A stretch of DNA of 64,000 bases from the NCBI GenBank assembly GCA_014382015.1, contig JACNKN010000041.1:62001-126000 (forward strand), read 5' to 3'. The notes beneath the pieces are model-generated. The model saw only the letters and a list, made by a program, of their open reading frames with translations. It was not told the origin of the DNA and did no database searches. The DNA is from Fidelibacterota bacterium (GTDB taxonomy: Bacteria > Fidelibacterota > Marinisomatia > Marinisomatales > TCS55). Shown here one piece after another: positions 10,948-20,006 of the stretch; the stretch's first letter is position 1, and every line of letters starts with the position of its first letter. Position numbers and translations under genes: made by a program.

Positions 10948-11415
10948 ATGTGGCAAGATAAACTTAAAGAAATTATTTACCTTTTAGAAAACAGTGATGT
11001 GAATGAAATTGATGTTACCATGTGGGGCCGTCGGTTTCGTGTCGTGAAATCTCCCAGCATCGGTGCTGCGCCTTCTGCAGGAGCACCAGCTGTCACTGTG
11101 TCGCCGCCTTCACAATCCAGCGAAAATCCCGAACCAGTTCAGGTGGAAACTGGGTCGGCAGAAGCACCAGCCACTGGTGAGGAAATATTATCTCCAATGC
11201 CGGGGACATTTTATACGGCACCATCTCCCGATGCGGACCCATTTGTAAAAGTGGGCGATTCTGTGTCAGAAGGAGACCCATTGTGCATTATTGAAGCAAT
11301 GAAAATCATGAATGAGATTGAGGCTGAAACCAGCGGTACCATTACCAAAATATTGCTCGAGGATGGTCAGGCGGTGGAATATAACCAGCCTCTATTTGTG
11401 ATTGAATCTTCCTGA
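10948..11415 (+). CDS. accB: Biotin carboxyl carrier protein of acetyl-CoA carboxylase
   Basis: A 155-residue protein with a short helical N-terminus, an Ala/Pro/Ser-rich hinge (about residues 35-78) and a C-terminal biotinyl domain. The biotin site is the Lys of EAMKIMNE (K119), and the preceding thumb-like [18 protein letters not shown] is typical of AccB. It carries biotin between the carboxylase and transferase sites in the first step of fatty acid synthesis. It is followed after 19 bases by accC. Carboxyltransferase genes accA and accD are not in the window. Confidence 0.96.
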   Translation: MWQDKLKEIIYLLENSDVNEIDVTMWGRRFRVVKSPSIGAAPSAGAPAVTVSPPSQSSENPEPVQVETGSAEAPATGEEILSPMPGTFYTAPSPDADPFVKVGDSVSEGDPLCIIEAMKIMNEIEAETSGTITKILLEDGQAVEYNQPLFVIESS

Positions 11416-11434
11416 CCAAAAGAAGAAATAAATT

Positions 11435-12796
11435 GTGTATAAGAAGATATTGATTGCCAATCGCGGTGAGATTGCTCTGCGGATCATCCGGGCCTGCCAT
11501 GAGTTAGATCTAAAATCTGTCGCCGTTTATTCCACCGCAGATAAGTATTCACTCCATGTCAAATTTGCGGACGAAGCCGTGTGTATTGGTCCGCCGCCGA
11601 GTAAAGAATCCTACCTGAATATTCCACGCATCATCGCTGCAGGAGAAATTACGAACGCGGATGCCATCCATCCCGGGTATGGGTTTTTGGCAGAGAATGC
11701 GGAATTTTCAAAAATATGTAAAGATAATGGTTTCGATTTTATTGGTCCGAGTGGGGATATTATCAACGCCATGGGGAATAAAGCTCAGGCGAAAAAAACG
11801 ATGGCTAATGCTGGTGTACCCGTTATCCCCGGTAGTGATGGTCTTCTAAAAGATGCAGAAGAAGCAAGGCAAATGGCCATAGGAATGGGATTCCCAGTCA
11901 TGTTGAAGGCATCTGCAGGAGGTGGTGGCCGTGGGATGCGTTTAGTCCGGGAAGAAAGCGAAGTGGTTCATGCCTACAATGCAGCTTCCGCGGAATCATT
12001 GGCCGCCTTTAATAATGGAGATATGTATATTGAAAAATTTGTAGAAAACCCCCGCCATATTGAAATTCAAATCTTAGCAGACTCCTACGGGAATGCGGTG
12101 AGTTTAGGCGAAAGAGAATGTTCTATTCAACGCCGGCATCAGAAATTGGTAGAAGAATCTCCTTCTGCAGCTGTGGATGAGGACCTTCGTAAACGCATGG
12201 GTGATGCGGCTGTGGCCGGAGCAAAAGCCGTAAATTATGTAGGCGTTGGAACCGTTGAATTCCTACTAGATAAAAATAAAGATTTCTATTTTATGGAAAT
12301 GAATACTCGAATCCAAGTAGAACATCCCATAACGGAAATGGTGACGGGGGCAGATTTAATTAAAGAACAAATTCGAATGCATGCAGGAGACAAATTCCCC
12401 GATTATCTTTATAAATTGAAATTACGCGGTCACTCGATCGAATGCCGAATTAATGCAGAAAATCCCGATAAAGATTTTGCCCCTTCTCCCATGCCGATTA
12501 CCAGTTTTCACATGCCCGGCGGTAAAGGTGTTCGTGTAGATTCTCATGCCTATGCCGGTTATGAAATTCCATCCCATTACGATTCCCTGATTGGGAAATT
12601 AATTGTTCATTCCCCCACGAGAGAAGCAGCCATAAATCGCATGGAACGGGCATTGGAAGAATGCATTATTGAAGGACCAAAAACAACAATCCCTTTTCAT
12701 CAGGCTATTATGAAAAATGAAACTTTTCGCTCCGGAAAATTCGACACAAGTTTTTTAGAAACATTTAAATATAATAAAGAGGAAAAAGAAGCATGA
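11435..12796 (+). CDS. accC: Biotin carboxylase subunit of acetyl-CoA carboxylase
   Basis: A 453-residue ATP-grasp enzyme, standard length. Visible signatures are [17 protein letters not shown] at the N-terminus, the glycine-rich ATP loop [12 protein letters not shown], the catalytic [14 protein letters not shown] and [13 protein letters not shown]. It carboxylates the biotin on AccB using ATP and bicarbonate. The start is GTG at 11435 behind AGAAGAAA. The stop overlaps the gcvH start by four bases (ATGA), giving tight coupling. Confidence 0.97.
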   Translation: MYKKILIANRGEIALRIIRACHELDLKSVAVYSTADKYSLHVKFADEAVCIGPPPSKESYLNIPRIIAAGEITNADAIHPGYGFLAENAEFSKICKDNGFDFIGPSGDIINAMGNKAQAKKTMANAGVPVIPGSDGLLKDAEEARQMAIGMGFPVMLKASAGGGGRGMRLVREESEVVHAYNAASAESLAAFNNGDMYIEKFVENPRHIEIQILADSYGNAVSLGERECSIQRRHQKLVEESPSAAVDEDLRKRMGDAAVAGAKAVNYVGVGTVEFLLDKNKDFYFMEMNTRIQVEHPITEMVTGADLIKEQIRMHAGDKFPDYLYKLKLRGHSIECRINAENPDKDFAPSPMPITSFHMPGGKGVRVDSHAYAGYEIPSHYDSLIGKLIVHSPTREAAINRMERALEECIIEGPKTTIPFHQAIMKNETFRSGKFDTSFLETFKYNKEEKEA

Positions 12797-13170
12797 ACCT
12801 TCCCAAAGATTTAAAATATACAAAAGAACATGAATGGATTAAAGTTGACGGTGATTTGGCCACCATTGGTATTACAGATCATGCTCAGGGTGAGTTGGGG
12901 GATATTATTTTTATTGAATTTCCTGATTTAGATCAAGATATTGAAATTGATGAACCATTTGGTACAATCGAAGCAGTCAAAACAGTTGCAGATCTTTTTG
13001 GTCCACTTTCTGGCAGTGTAATTGAAATCAACGAAAGTTTAGAAAATAATCCTGAGCAGGTGAATGAAGATGCTTATGGAGGTGGGTGGATTTTAAAAAT
13101 GTCTATTTCTGATAGTAGCGAATTGGATGCGCTACTTTCAACAGAACAATATACAGAATTGATCAGTTAA
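12793..13170 (+). CDS. gcvH: Glycine cleavage system H protein (lipoyl carrier)
   Basis: A 125-residue protein of standard length, with the lipoyl domain [18 protein letters not shown]; the lipoyl Lys is K63. The N-terminal [14 protein letters not shown] and C-terminal GGGWILKM are typical. GcvH shuttles the aminomethyl group between GcvP and GcvT and can also act as a lipoyl relay for other enzymes. It is coupled to accC by an ATGA overlap and followed two bases later by a sugar isomerase gene; gcvP and gcvT are not nearby. Confidence 0.95.
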   Translation: MNLPKDLKYTKEHEWIKVDGDLATIGITDHAQGELGDIIFIEFPDLDQDIEIDEPFGTIEAVKTVADLFGPLSGSVIEINESLENNPEQVNEDAYGGGWILKMSISDSSELDALLSTEQYTELIS

Positions 13171-13172
13171 TC

Positions 13173-13745
13173 ATGCTGGATGTCAAACAAATTATAAAAG
13201 ATAGCGTGCAGGTAAAATCCGCCATGCTGGATGCCTGTACCGGTGATATTCAATTGGCGGCCCAAATCATGATTGATGCGGCCAAAGCATCCAAAAAGAT
13301 TTTATGGTGTGGGAATGGTGGCTCCGCCGCCGATGCACAGCATATGGCTGCAGAACTTATGGGTGGGTTAGTCAGCCACGACCGTCCTGCCATTGCTTCC
13401 ATTGCCTTAACAACAGACTCTTCTTTTGTAACTGCATGGGCAAATGATACAGGTTACGAATCTATTTTTTCCCGTCAAATCGAAGGACTGGGAGAATCAG
13501 GTGATGTGTTAATTGCTATTTCCACCAGTGGAAATTCTGAAAATGTGATTCGCGGAATAGATGCTGCAAAGGCGAAATCCATGATAGTAATTGTATTAAC
13601 GGGGAAATCCGGTGGTAAAATGGCAAATTTGGGAGATGTAACCATCTGTATTCCCAGTGATGATACACAGCGGATTCAAGAAGGGCATCTCTTGGCTGAA
13701 CATATTTTATGCGAATCGGTTGAAGCAGCCATTATGGAGAATTAA
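13173..13745 (+). CDS. gmhA: SIS-domain phosphoheptose isomerase (GmhA type)
   Basis: A 190-residue single SIS-domain protein with LWCGNGGSAADAQHMAAELMG (phosphosugar and metal-binding loop) and AISTSGNSENVIRGI, both diagnostic of GmhA/LpcA. GmhA converts sedoheptulose 7-phosphate to heptose phosphate for lipopolysaccharide core heptose, which would imply an LPS-type outer membrane. DiaA-type regulators share the fold; the length and motifs favour GmhA. The stop overlaps the start of the Xer gene by one base. Confidence 0.88.
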   Translation: MLDVKQIIKDSVQVKSAMLDACTGDIQLAAQIMIDAAKASKKILWCGNGGSAADAQHMAAELMGGLVSHDRPAIASIALTTDSSFVTAWANDTGYESIFSRQIEGLGESGDVLIAISTSGNSENVIRGIDAAKAKSMIVIVLTGKSGGKMANLGDVTICIPSDDTQRIQEGHLLAEHILCESVEAAIMEN

Positions 13746-14641
13746 TGGAAAATTTTCTCCGGGATTACATGACCATGTTAAAAGTTGAACGAAATCTGGC
13801 ACGGAATTCGTTGGAGTCATACGAACGGGATCTGAAGCAGTATCATCAATATTTAGGGTCTGAACTCAACCTCAAGACGATTCGGAATGTGACCCTGGGG
13901 CATATTCGGTCTTTTGTTCGCAATTTGAATGATCGCGGGTTGGCGGCAAATTCTATTAAGCGTGCCGTTTCTTCTATTCGTACGTATCACAACTTTTTAT
14001 CGGCTGAGGGCCACGTGCAGGATAATCCGGCTCAATTGCTGGACACACCCAAAATTCCTCGAAAACTTCCCAACGTACTCACCATTCAGGAAATAGATAA
14101 AATTTTGGGAATTATTCCAGAAAATGCACCTATGGCCCAACGGGATTTAGCCATTTTTGAAATGATGTATTCCTGCGGTTTGCGCGTCACGGAACTTTGT
14201 GATTTTAAAACAACAGATATATTATGGGATTCCGAAATGATTCGCGTACAGGGAAAAGGAAGTAAACAGCGTTTCGTGCCCATTGGACCAATCGCCCGGG
14301 ATAACCTTAAAAATTATCTCAACCATGAACGAAATTTATTGGCAGATAAAAACCCCAATGTTGCGGAAGTTTTTTTAAGTCGGAATGGCCGGAAATTAAC
14401 CCGAATGATGATCTGGGTTTTACTTAAAAAATGGACAGAGTCTGCAGAGGTAAAAAAGGAAGTGAGTCCCCATACGCTTCGTCACTCCTTTGCAACCCAT
14501 CTGTTGGAGGGGGGTGCTGACTTACGATCGGTACAAGAAATGTTAGGACACACGGACATTACCACAACTCAGGTATATACCCATTTGGATAAGGAACATT
14601 TAAAGGAAGTGCATCGCACATACCACCCAAGATTTAATTAA
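13745..14641 (+). CDS. xerD: Tyrosine site-specific recombinase XerD/XerC
   Basis: A 298-residue tyrosine recombinase with an N-terminal SAM-like DNA-binding domain (1-105) and a complete catalytic set: R147 (GLRVTE), K171 (QGKGSK), H243/R246 (PHTLRHSFATH), H269 (MLGHTD) and Y278 (QVYTHLD). The tail TYHPRFN matches chromosomal Xer enzymes, not phage integrases. Xer recombinases resolve chromosome dimers at dif before division. Sequence style favours XerD, but only one Xer gene is visible and XerC cannot be excluded. Its location in a core-gene operon argues against a mobile-element integrase. Confidence 0.9.
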   Translation: MENFLRDYMTMLKVERNLARNSLESYERDLKQYHQYLGSELNLKTIRNVTLGHIRSFVRNLNDRGLAANSIKRAVSSIRTYHNFLSAEGHVQDNPAQLLDTPKIPRKLPNVLTIQEIDKILGIIPENAPMAQRDLAIFEMMYSCGLRVTELCDFKTTDILWDSEMIRVQGKGSKQRFVPIGPIARDNLKNYLNHERNLLADKNPNVAEVFLSRNGRKLTRMMIWVLLKKWTESAEVKKEVSPHTLRHSFATHLLEGGADLRSVQEMLGHTDITTTQVYTHLDKEHLKEVHRTYHPRFN

Positions 14642-14656
14642 TGGAAACTAACTAAA

Positions 14657-15274
14657 ATGATTTTTCGATTACCCCCAGAAGTGATTGTTATGCTTTTGCC
14701 AGTCCTTTTATTCGCATTGGTGTTTCATGAATATTCCCATGCCTGGGTGGCAAATAAATTAGGTGATCCCACCGCTAAATATGCGGGACGATTGACCCTG
14801 AATCCCATGGCCCATCTAGATATGTTTGGGACACTCATGATTTTGTTTGTAGGATTTGGGTGGGCAAAACCGGTCCCTGTGGATACAGGTTATTTGGCAG
14901 ATCCGAGAAAAGATATGATGAAAATTGCTTTTGCCGGCCCAGCATCTAATTTATTTTTGGCATTACTTGGCGGCACAATCATTCGCGCCACAGGATACAT
15001 GGGCGCCCTGACCTCTATGCTCATGATGTTTACACAAATCAATATTATGCTGGCTGTATTTAATATGATTCCCATTCCGCCATTGGATGGCTCCCAGATA
15101 TTTTCGGGACTGATGATCCAGAGAAACCCTGATTTGGTTCATAAACTCCGAATACATGGTCCTCAGATTCTTATGGGATTAATCCTGTTTGGTATGTTTA
15201 CGAACATTTCACCTATCTGGTGGGTTATGAGCCCCTTTGTGAATTTCTTTATGTTCTTATTCGCAGGTATGTGA
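14657..15274 (+). CDS. Site-2 protease family membrane metallopeptidase (M50)
   Basis: A 205-residue integral membrane protein with the zinc motif HEYSH (HExxH, about residues 23-27) in the first helix, the conserved AGPASNLFLALLGG loop and the third ligand region NMIPIPPLDGSQIF. This is the compact M50 (S2P/SpoIVFB-like) form without a PDZ domain. Such proteases cleave membrane proteins within the bilayer; the substrate is unknown. The stop codon shares a base with the start of a 46-residue membrane peptide, so the two are translationally coupled. Confidence 0.9.
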   Translation: MIFRLPPEVIVMLLPVLLFALVFHEYSHAWVANKLGDPTAKYAGRLTLNPMAHLDMFGTLMILFVGFGWAKPVPVDTGYLADPRKDMMKIAFAGPASNLFLALLGGTIIRATGYMGALTSMLMMFTQINIMLAVFNMIPIPPLDGSQIFSGLMIQRNPDLVHKLRIHGPQILMGLILFGMFTNISPIWWVMSPFVNFFMFLFAGM

Positions 15275-15414
15275 TGGGTCGGGAAGCAAATCATTTTTTC
15301 AGAAGATTAACTCCCATTCGGCGGAGTAAACGAACCTTATTGAGTACGATTGTTATGTTGATTGTGGTCATTTTTCTTATCAATTATTTATTAAAAATTG
15401 TTCAGGTGGGATAA
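15274..15414 (+). CDS. Small single-span membrane protein (46 aa)
   Basis: The frame starting at ATG 15274, overlapping the TGA of the M50 gene by one base, encodes 46 residues: a basic N-terminal third (RRLTPIRRSKR) followed by one hydrophobic helix (LLSTIVMLIVVIFLINYLL). It ends immediately before the ftcD ATG with no spacer. The tight coupling on both sides and the positive-inside membrane layout suggest a real gene. An upstream in-frame ATG at 15220 is possible but would run inside the M50 gene. No family is recognised; a role as partner or regulator of the M50 protease is speculation. Confidence 0.6.
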   Translation: MGREANHFFRRLTPIRRSKRTLLSTIVMLIVVIFLINYLLKIVQVG

Positions 15415-17112
15415 ATGAAACTCGTTGAATGTGTTCCCAATTTTAGCGAAGGCAGAGATTTAGCCAAAATCAAAACCATTACCGATGCGATTTCCGGTGT
15501 GGATGGTATAACAATTCTCGATGTGGACCCCGGCGCAGATACGAATCGAACCGTGGTGACATTTGTTGGAGAACCCGAAGCAGTTTCTGAAGCAGCATTT
15601 CTTGGAATTAAAACTGCAGCAGATGTGATTGATATGTCAAAGCATAAAGGTGCACACGCACGCATGGGTGCCACGGATGTATGCCCAATTATTCCCATTG
15701 CCAATGTGAGTGACAACGAATGTATTGAATTATCTAAATCGGTGGGTAAAAGAGTTGGCGAAGAATTAGGAATTCCGGTTTATTTATATGAAAAATCTGC
15801 ACAGAAACCAGACAGAGTAAAATTACCCGCGATTCGAAAAGGAGAATATGAAGGGATGGCAGAAAAACTAAAGGATAAAAATTGGGAACCAGATTTTGGC
15901 CCGGCCAAATTAAATTCTGGTGCCGGGGCCACCGTCGTGGGGATGCGAGATTTTCTCATTGCCTATAATATTAATCTGAATACAAAAGATCAGCGGTTAG
16001 CAACAGATATTGCTTTTGAACTTCGGGAAAGCGGCCGAAGTAAACGAATCCCGAATCCCAATTCACTCAATTTACTGGATGGAGAGATTGTTAGAAACAA
16101 AGATGGTAGTCCTGTAAAAGTGTCCGGAATGTTTAAAGATGTGAAAGGTGTCGGTTGGTATATTGACACATTTAAACGGGCTCAGATATCCATTAATTTT
16201 AATAACTATAAAAGATCGACTATTCACGATGTTTTTGATGCGGCATGTAAACTGGCCGACGAAAGAGGCATTCGTGTGACTGGAAGTGAACTGGTGGGGC
16301 TTATTCCTCTGGATGCAATCCTCATGGCAGGGAAGCATTATCTCAAAAAACAAGGCAGGACCATGGGTGTACCTGAATCGGATATCATTGAATCAGCAGT
16401 CCAATCCTTGGGGTTGAATGATGTGACACCTTTTGTTCCGGAAGAAAAAATTATCGAATTTGCCGTGGGGGAAAAATCAGAGAAACTCATGTCATTGTCA
16501 GTAGGTGGATTTACGAACGAACTTTCCAGTAACAGTCCAGCACCGGGCGGTGGTTCTGTGGCTGCTTTGGCAGGATCGTTGGGTGCAGCATTGTCATCCA
16601 TGGTTGCGGCACTAACTCACGAGAAAAAAGGATTTGAATCCCAAAAGACAGAAATGGATATAATTGGTCAGGATGCTCAGGTCATCAAAGATCGTTTATC
16701 TTTTTTAGTGGATGAAGATACGCGTGCATTTAATGATGTGATGACTGCAAATCGATTGCCTGCTTCCAATGATGCAGAAAAAACAATGAAGGCTAATGCG
16801 ATTCTAAAGGCGAATCAATATGCCATAGATATTCCATTTGAAGTAGCCACTTTATGTTATTCCATTATTGAGTTGGCTCATGTGCTGGTTAAAAAAGGAA
16901 ACCCAAACTCGGTCAGTGATGCGGGGGTTGCGGCAGAAGTTGCTTTGGCCGGTGTGCGCGGTGCGGCCATGAATGTGTTCATCAATCTGCCGGGCGTGAA
17001 GGATGAGACCTATTGCACGACAAAAAGAAATGATGTGAATGACCTTATACAAAAAGCAGAAGCCCAACATAAAGTGGTATTCGACAAAACATTAGAAAAG
17101 ATTGAAGTATAA
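15415..17112 (+). CDS. ftcD: Bifunctional glutamate formimidoyltransferase / formimidoyl-THF cyclodeaminase
   Basis: A 565-residue fusion. Residues 1 to about 325 form the two formiminotransferase subdomains (MKLVECVPNFSEGRD; HKGAHARMGATDVCPI), and about 350-560 the cyclodeaminase (NSPAPGGGSVAALAGSLGAA; VSDAGVAAEVALAGVRGAA). The enzyme moves a formimino group from formiminoglutamate to tetrahydrofolate and deaminates it to methenyl-THF, linking histidine breakdown to one-carbon metabolism. No hut genes are in the window. It follows the 46-residue membrane peptide with no gap. Confidence 0.95.
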   Translation: MKLVECVPNFSEGRDLAKIKTITDAISGVDGITILDVDPGADTNRTVVTFVGEPEAVSEAAFLGIKTAADVIDMSKHKGAHARMGATDVCPIIPIANVSDNECIELSKSVGKRVGEELGIPVYLYEKSAQKPDRVKLPAIRKGEYEGMAEKLKDKNWEPDFGPAKLNSGAGATVVGMRDFLIAYNINLNTKDQRLATDIAFELRESGRSKRIPNPNSLNLLDGEIVRNKDGSPVKVSGMFKDVKGVGWYIDTFKRAQISINFNNYKRSTIHDVFDAACKLADERGIRVTGSELVGLIPLDAILMAGKHYLKKQGRTMGVPESDIIESAVQSLGLNDVTPFVPEEKIIEFAVGEKSEKLMSLSVGGFTNELSSNSPAPGGGSVAALAGSLGAALSSMVAALTHEKKGFESQKTEMDIIGQDAQVIKDRLSFLVDEDTRAFNDVMTANRLPASNDAEKTMKANAILKANQYAIDIPFEVATLCYSIIELAHVLVKKGNPNSVSDAGVAAEVALAGVRGAAMNVFINLPGVKDETYCTTKRNDVNDLIQKAEAQHKVVFDKTLEKIEV

Positions 17113-17267
17113 TGTTGAACCATATGCCCACGAAACACACGATAAGCTCGAAAATATTCTTAGATGGACAAAATTGCATAACAGTTGACACAGTTACTTT
17201 TTTGTCACAGGGCACCTTTATAGAATTTTTCATTTCGTGTCTTTCGCGTATTTTTTGGGTCAACATT
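17111..17267. repeat. MITE-like element with imperfect terminal inverted repeats
   Basis: The gap between ftcD and mutL is bounded by AATGTTGA (17111-17118) and its complement TCAACATT (17260-17267). Read inward, both arms stay similar for about 30 bases; each continues to a CGAAA-n-ACACGA block with small shifts. The interior has no coding frame of note. A shorter TGACA/TGTCA pair lies near the centre. The element almost exactly fills the intergenic space. No target-site duplication is certain. Confidence 0.5.
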
Positions 17268-17269
17268 AA

Positions 17270-19027
17270 ATGATTAAACAATTATCAGAAGATTTAAGAA
17301 ATAAAATCTCCGCAGGAGAAGTGGTGGAGCGCCCGGCTTCTGTGGTGAAAGAATTGGTTGAAAACAGCATTGATTCTGGAGCGACTGAGATTACGGTTGT
17401 GGTGGAAAAAGGTGGGCAGCAGCTCATTCAGGTTACGGATAATGGTTCGGGAATTTCTGCCAAAGAATTACCTGTTGCCTTTGAGCGTTACAGCACCAGT
17501 AAAATAGGGTCTGTAGAGGATTTATTTAATATTGATACTTTAGGATTTAGGGGTGAAGCCTTAGCCAGTATTGCATCTGTTTCAGAAGTAAATATATTAT
17601 CAGCGAATGGAAGTGGCGATGGCTCAGAAATGTCCATTTTAAATGGCAAATTGGGAGAAGTACAGCCCGCGCCGGCGGTTCAGGGTACATCCATCACAAT
17701 TCGAAATTTATTTTATAATACACCTGCACGGAAAAAATTTCTAAAAAGCCCTCGAATGGAATTTCGCAAAGTGGTTGAAATGGTTCGTCGATTTGCCCTT
17801 TCTTACCCCGATCGTAATTTTAAACTCATTTCGGATAATCGGGATATTCTCAATCTGCAATCTGAAAAATTACAGAGCCGAATTGTCCATGTGATGGACC
17901 CCGCTTATCGGGATCAATTGTTGCCAGTCAACTTTACGAAAGGCGATTATAGTATTTCGGGATATTTGGGGAATCTCAATTTGATTCGGACCCGGCCAGG
18001 GGAGCAGTATATTTTTCTCAATGATCGATTTATCCAAAATCGTCTCATGAATTCCGGAGTTTATCAAGCCTATAAATCCATTATCAATCGGGGGGAGTAT
18101 CCATTTTTTGCCCTCAATATATCAGTCCCTCACGATGAGGTAGATGTGAATGTTCATCCCATGAAAACAGAAGTACGTTTTAAAGACGAATGGCGGATTT
18201 ATCATGTGTTAAAATCAGCCATAGAAGAAGCACTTCATCCCATTATAGATACAATTCCAGATTTTGAAAAACCGGGTTTATCCAAAGATTTTGAATTCCC
18301 TACAACATTCACGCCAAAAGAAGGGCAAATCAATCCAGATCAGGGAGGGCTTAACCTAACCCACAGCGAAACGGGTAACAATTTTCAACCTGCGTTGGAT
18401 CGGGCCAAGTCTTATGCATCCCAATTGGCTACACGGCCAGAGCCGGACACAGGACGGGTGGATTTAGAAAAAATATGGCAGGTTCACAGTAAATATATCG
18501 TTTCTCCCATTACCAGCGGATTGGTGATTATCGATCAGCATGTGGCTCATGAACGGGTTTTATACGAAGAAGTAATGGCTGCTTTTGATGCGAATCCCAT
18601 GGCGGCTCAAACCTTACTTTTCCCGGAGGTAATGGAATTTTCCCCCGATGAATTCTCCACATTACTGGATGTTTTACCATACCTGGAGAAAATGGGATTC
18701 CGCATGAATGAATTCGGAAAAAATACGGTCATGATAGAAGCGATTCCATCTGAAATGGCCTGGGGGAACGAAAAGACCATTGTCAGGGAAATGCTGGATA
18801 ATTATTTGGAAACCCAAAAGAAACATGCTTCATTCCAAGAAGCATTGGCGGCGAGTTTTGCCTGTAAGGCAGCGGTGAAAGCAGGAGACGTGTTGAATGG
18901 GGAGGAAATGCGTGAACTGGTGAATCGATTGTTTGGGACAAAACACCCTTATTACTGTCCCCATGGACGACCCATTATTATTCAGTTATCTATGGATGAA
19001 CTGGACCGCCGTTTCGAGCGGATATAG
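17270..19027 (+). CDS. mutL: DNA mismatch repair protein MutL
   Basis: A 585-residue protein with the GHKL ATPase N-terminus: KISAGEVVERPASVVKELVE, NSIDSGA, TDNGSGI, GFRGEALASI. A linker at about 340-400 precedes the C-terminal dimerisation/endonuclease domain. The metal-binding motif of nicking MutL, DQHA(x)2E(x)4E, is present near residue 420 as DQHVAHERVLYE, with Val for Ala. The companion motifs ACKAAVKAG and CPHGRP are intact. This therefore looks like an endonuclease-competent MutL, as in bacteria without MutH. mutS is not in the window. Confidence 0.96.
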   Translation: MIKQLSEDLRNKISAGEVVERPASVVKELVENSIDSGATEITVVVEKGGQQLIQVTDNGSGISAKELPVAFERYSTSKIGSVEDLFNIDTLGFRGEALASIASVSEVNILSANGSGDGSEMSILNGKLGEVQPAPAVQGTSITIRNLFYNTPARKKFLKSPRMEFRKVVEMVRRFALSYPDRNFKLISDNRDILNLQSEKLQSRIVHVMDPAYRDQLLPVNFTKGDYSISGYLGNLNLIRTRPGEQYIFLNDRFIQNRLMNSGVYQAYKSIINRGEYPFFALNISVPHDEVDVNVHPMKTEVRFKDEWRIYHVLKSAIEEALHPIIDTIPDFEKPGLSKDFEFPTTFTPKEGQINPDQGGLNLTHSETGNNFQPALDRAKSYASQLATRPEPDTGRVDLEKIWQVHSKYIVSPITSGLVIIDQHVAHERVLYEEVMAAFDANPMAAQTLLFPEVMEFSPDEFSTLLDVLPYLEKMGFRMNEFGKNTVMIEAIPSEMAWGNEKTIVREMLDNYLETQKKHASFQEALAASFACKAAVKAGDVLNGEEMRELVNRLFGTKHPYYCPHGRPIIIQLSMDELDRRFERI

Positions 19028-19028
19028 T

Positions 19029-19370
19029 TCATTTCTTTTGAATAGAAATAATTTCAATCGCTTCTTTCGTTTGAGAAGTAGGTGACATGTTGCAATAATA
19101 TTCTAAAACCTCATTTGGGATAACATAATCGATTAGAACGGCCGTTATACGATTATTTTTAAACGCTACACCTATTTTAGACTCATCTTTTGGTTTGTAT
19201 GTTTTTCCCTTCATTTCAATAAAAAAGCCACAACCATCTACAGCATAATCTCCTTCAAATATTAATATGGCTTCAGTTAAGTCTTGTGCGTTATCTTTAT
19301 CTTCGCAAGCGAATAGGAAAAAAACGAAAAGCAGAAAGCTGCTTAATATATGTTGAGTTTTCCAGTTCAA
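19029..19370 (-). CDS. Small lipoprotein, paralogue A (unknown function)
   Basis: A 113-residue protein with a hydrophobic signal and a probable lipobox LFAC (Cys near residue 22). The mature part contains the block ILIFEGDYAVDGCGFFIEM-GKTYKPKDESKIG and ends EAIEIISIQKK. The same layout, including the V-D-G-C-G-F and G-K-T-Y-K-P-K-D-E-S-K-I-G strings, occurs in the protein at 19677-20006, so the two are paralogues. Two Cys are shared (in DGCGF, and the EYYC or EYLC), possibly forming a disulfide. It is the last gene of a four-gene - strand operon, and its start overlaps the preceding stop by four bases. No known family is recognised. Confidence 0.75.
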   Translation of the reverse strand: MNWKTQHILSSFLLFVFFLFACEDKDNAQDLTEAILIFEGDYAVDGCGFFIEMKGKTYKPKDESKIGVAFKNNRITAVLIDYVIPNEVLEYYCNMSPTSQTKEAIEIISIQKK

Positions 19371-19636
19371 TTATTTATCTGCTCTAATTTTTTATACTCA
19401 GGTAACCAATAAGCTGCACCCCAAACTAATGATTGCATAATGGCACTTTTTTTGTTGGGTGACGCATGAATAACCTGCTGGGCAAAAGGCGTAGCCATTT
19501 CAAGTAAATGTGTGACTAAAAAAAGTGGCAATGTCCATTTCAATAAATAATTATACTTACCCAAAATGGATTTAAAGTAGCTGAGTATTGAAATAACATA
19601 TACCAAGACAATTAATATTTTAATACCTATTATCAT
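19367..19636 (-). CDS. Small membrane protein (DUF1145-like)
   Basis: An 89-residue protein with two or three hydrophobic segments (about 3-21, 32-50) and a short C-terminal helix. The pattern resembles DUF1145 (YhhL-type) proteins, but the match is from memory and weak. It sits between the two paralogous lipoprotein genes, overlaps the downstream one by four bases and lies 40 bases after the upstream one. Function unknown. Confidence 0.6.
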   Translation of the reverse strand: MIIGIKILIVLVYVISILSYFKSILGKYNYLLKWTLPLFLVTHLLEMATPFAQQVIHASPNKKSAIMQSLVWGAAYWLPEYKKLEQINN

Positions 19637-19676
19637 GATTATCCTTATATTTATCCTGTGTTGAGGGGAATTTAAT

Positions 19677-20006
19677 TTATCTCTTATTTATAGAAATAAT
19701 TTCAAGTGCTTCTTTTTTTTGATAGTAGGGCGCATCACCGCATAAATATTCTAAAATTTCATTTGGTAAAAAATACTCGATTATAACTGTTGTCTTATGG
19801 TTTTCCATAAATTCAGCACCTATCTTAGACTCATCTTTTGGTTTGTATGTTTTTCCACGCATTTCAATAATAAAACCGCAGCCATCAACCTCATATGCGC
19901 CTTCCCATATTAAAATGGCTTCTGCCGTTTTTAAGGTCGAACTATCCTCGTTTGCGCATGAAATAAAGATAATCCCTAATAATATTGCTGATATAATTGA
20001 TTTCAT
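19677..20006 (-). CDS. Small lipoprotein, paralogue B (unknown function)
   Basis: A 109-residue protein with a clear lipoprotein signal (FISC, Cys at about residue 17). The mature domain is closely similar to the product of 19029-19370: EAILIWEGAYEVDGCGFIIEM, RGKTYKPKDESKIG, VIIEYFLPNEILEYLC and EALEIISINKR, with the differences spread along the length. This indicates an old tandem duplication. Its start overlaps the stop of the upstream gene (20003-20635) by four bases. No known family is recognised. Confidence 0.78.
   Translation of the reverse strand: MKSIISAILLGIIFISCANEDSSTLKTAEAILIWEGAYEVDGCGFIIEMRGKTYKPKDESKIGAEFMENHKTTVIIEYFLPNEILEYLCGDAPYYQKKEALEIISINKR

Noticed and set aside
13745-14641. 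Xer-type recombinase as an integrase marking a genomic island
   Set aside because: It is overlapped by a core gene, has chromosomal Xer features and no attachment repeats or cargo nearby.
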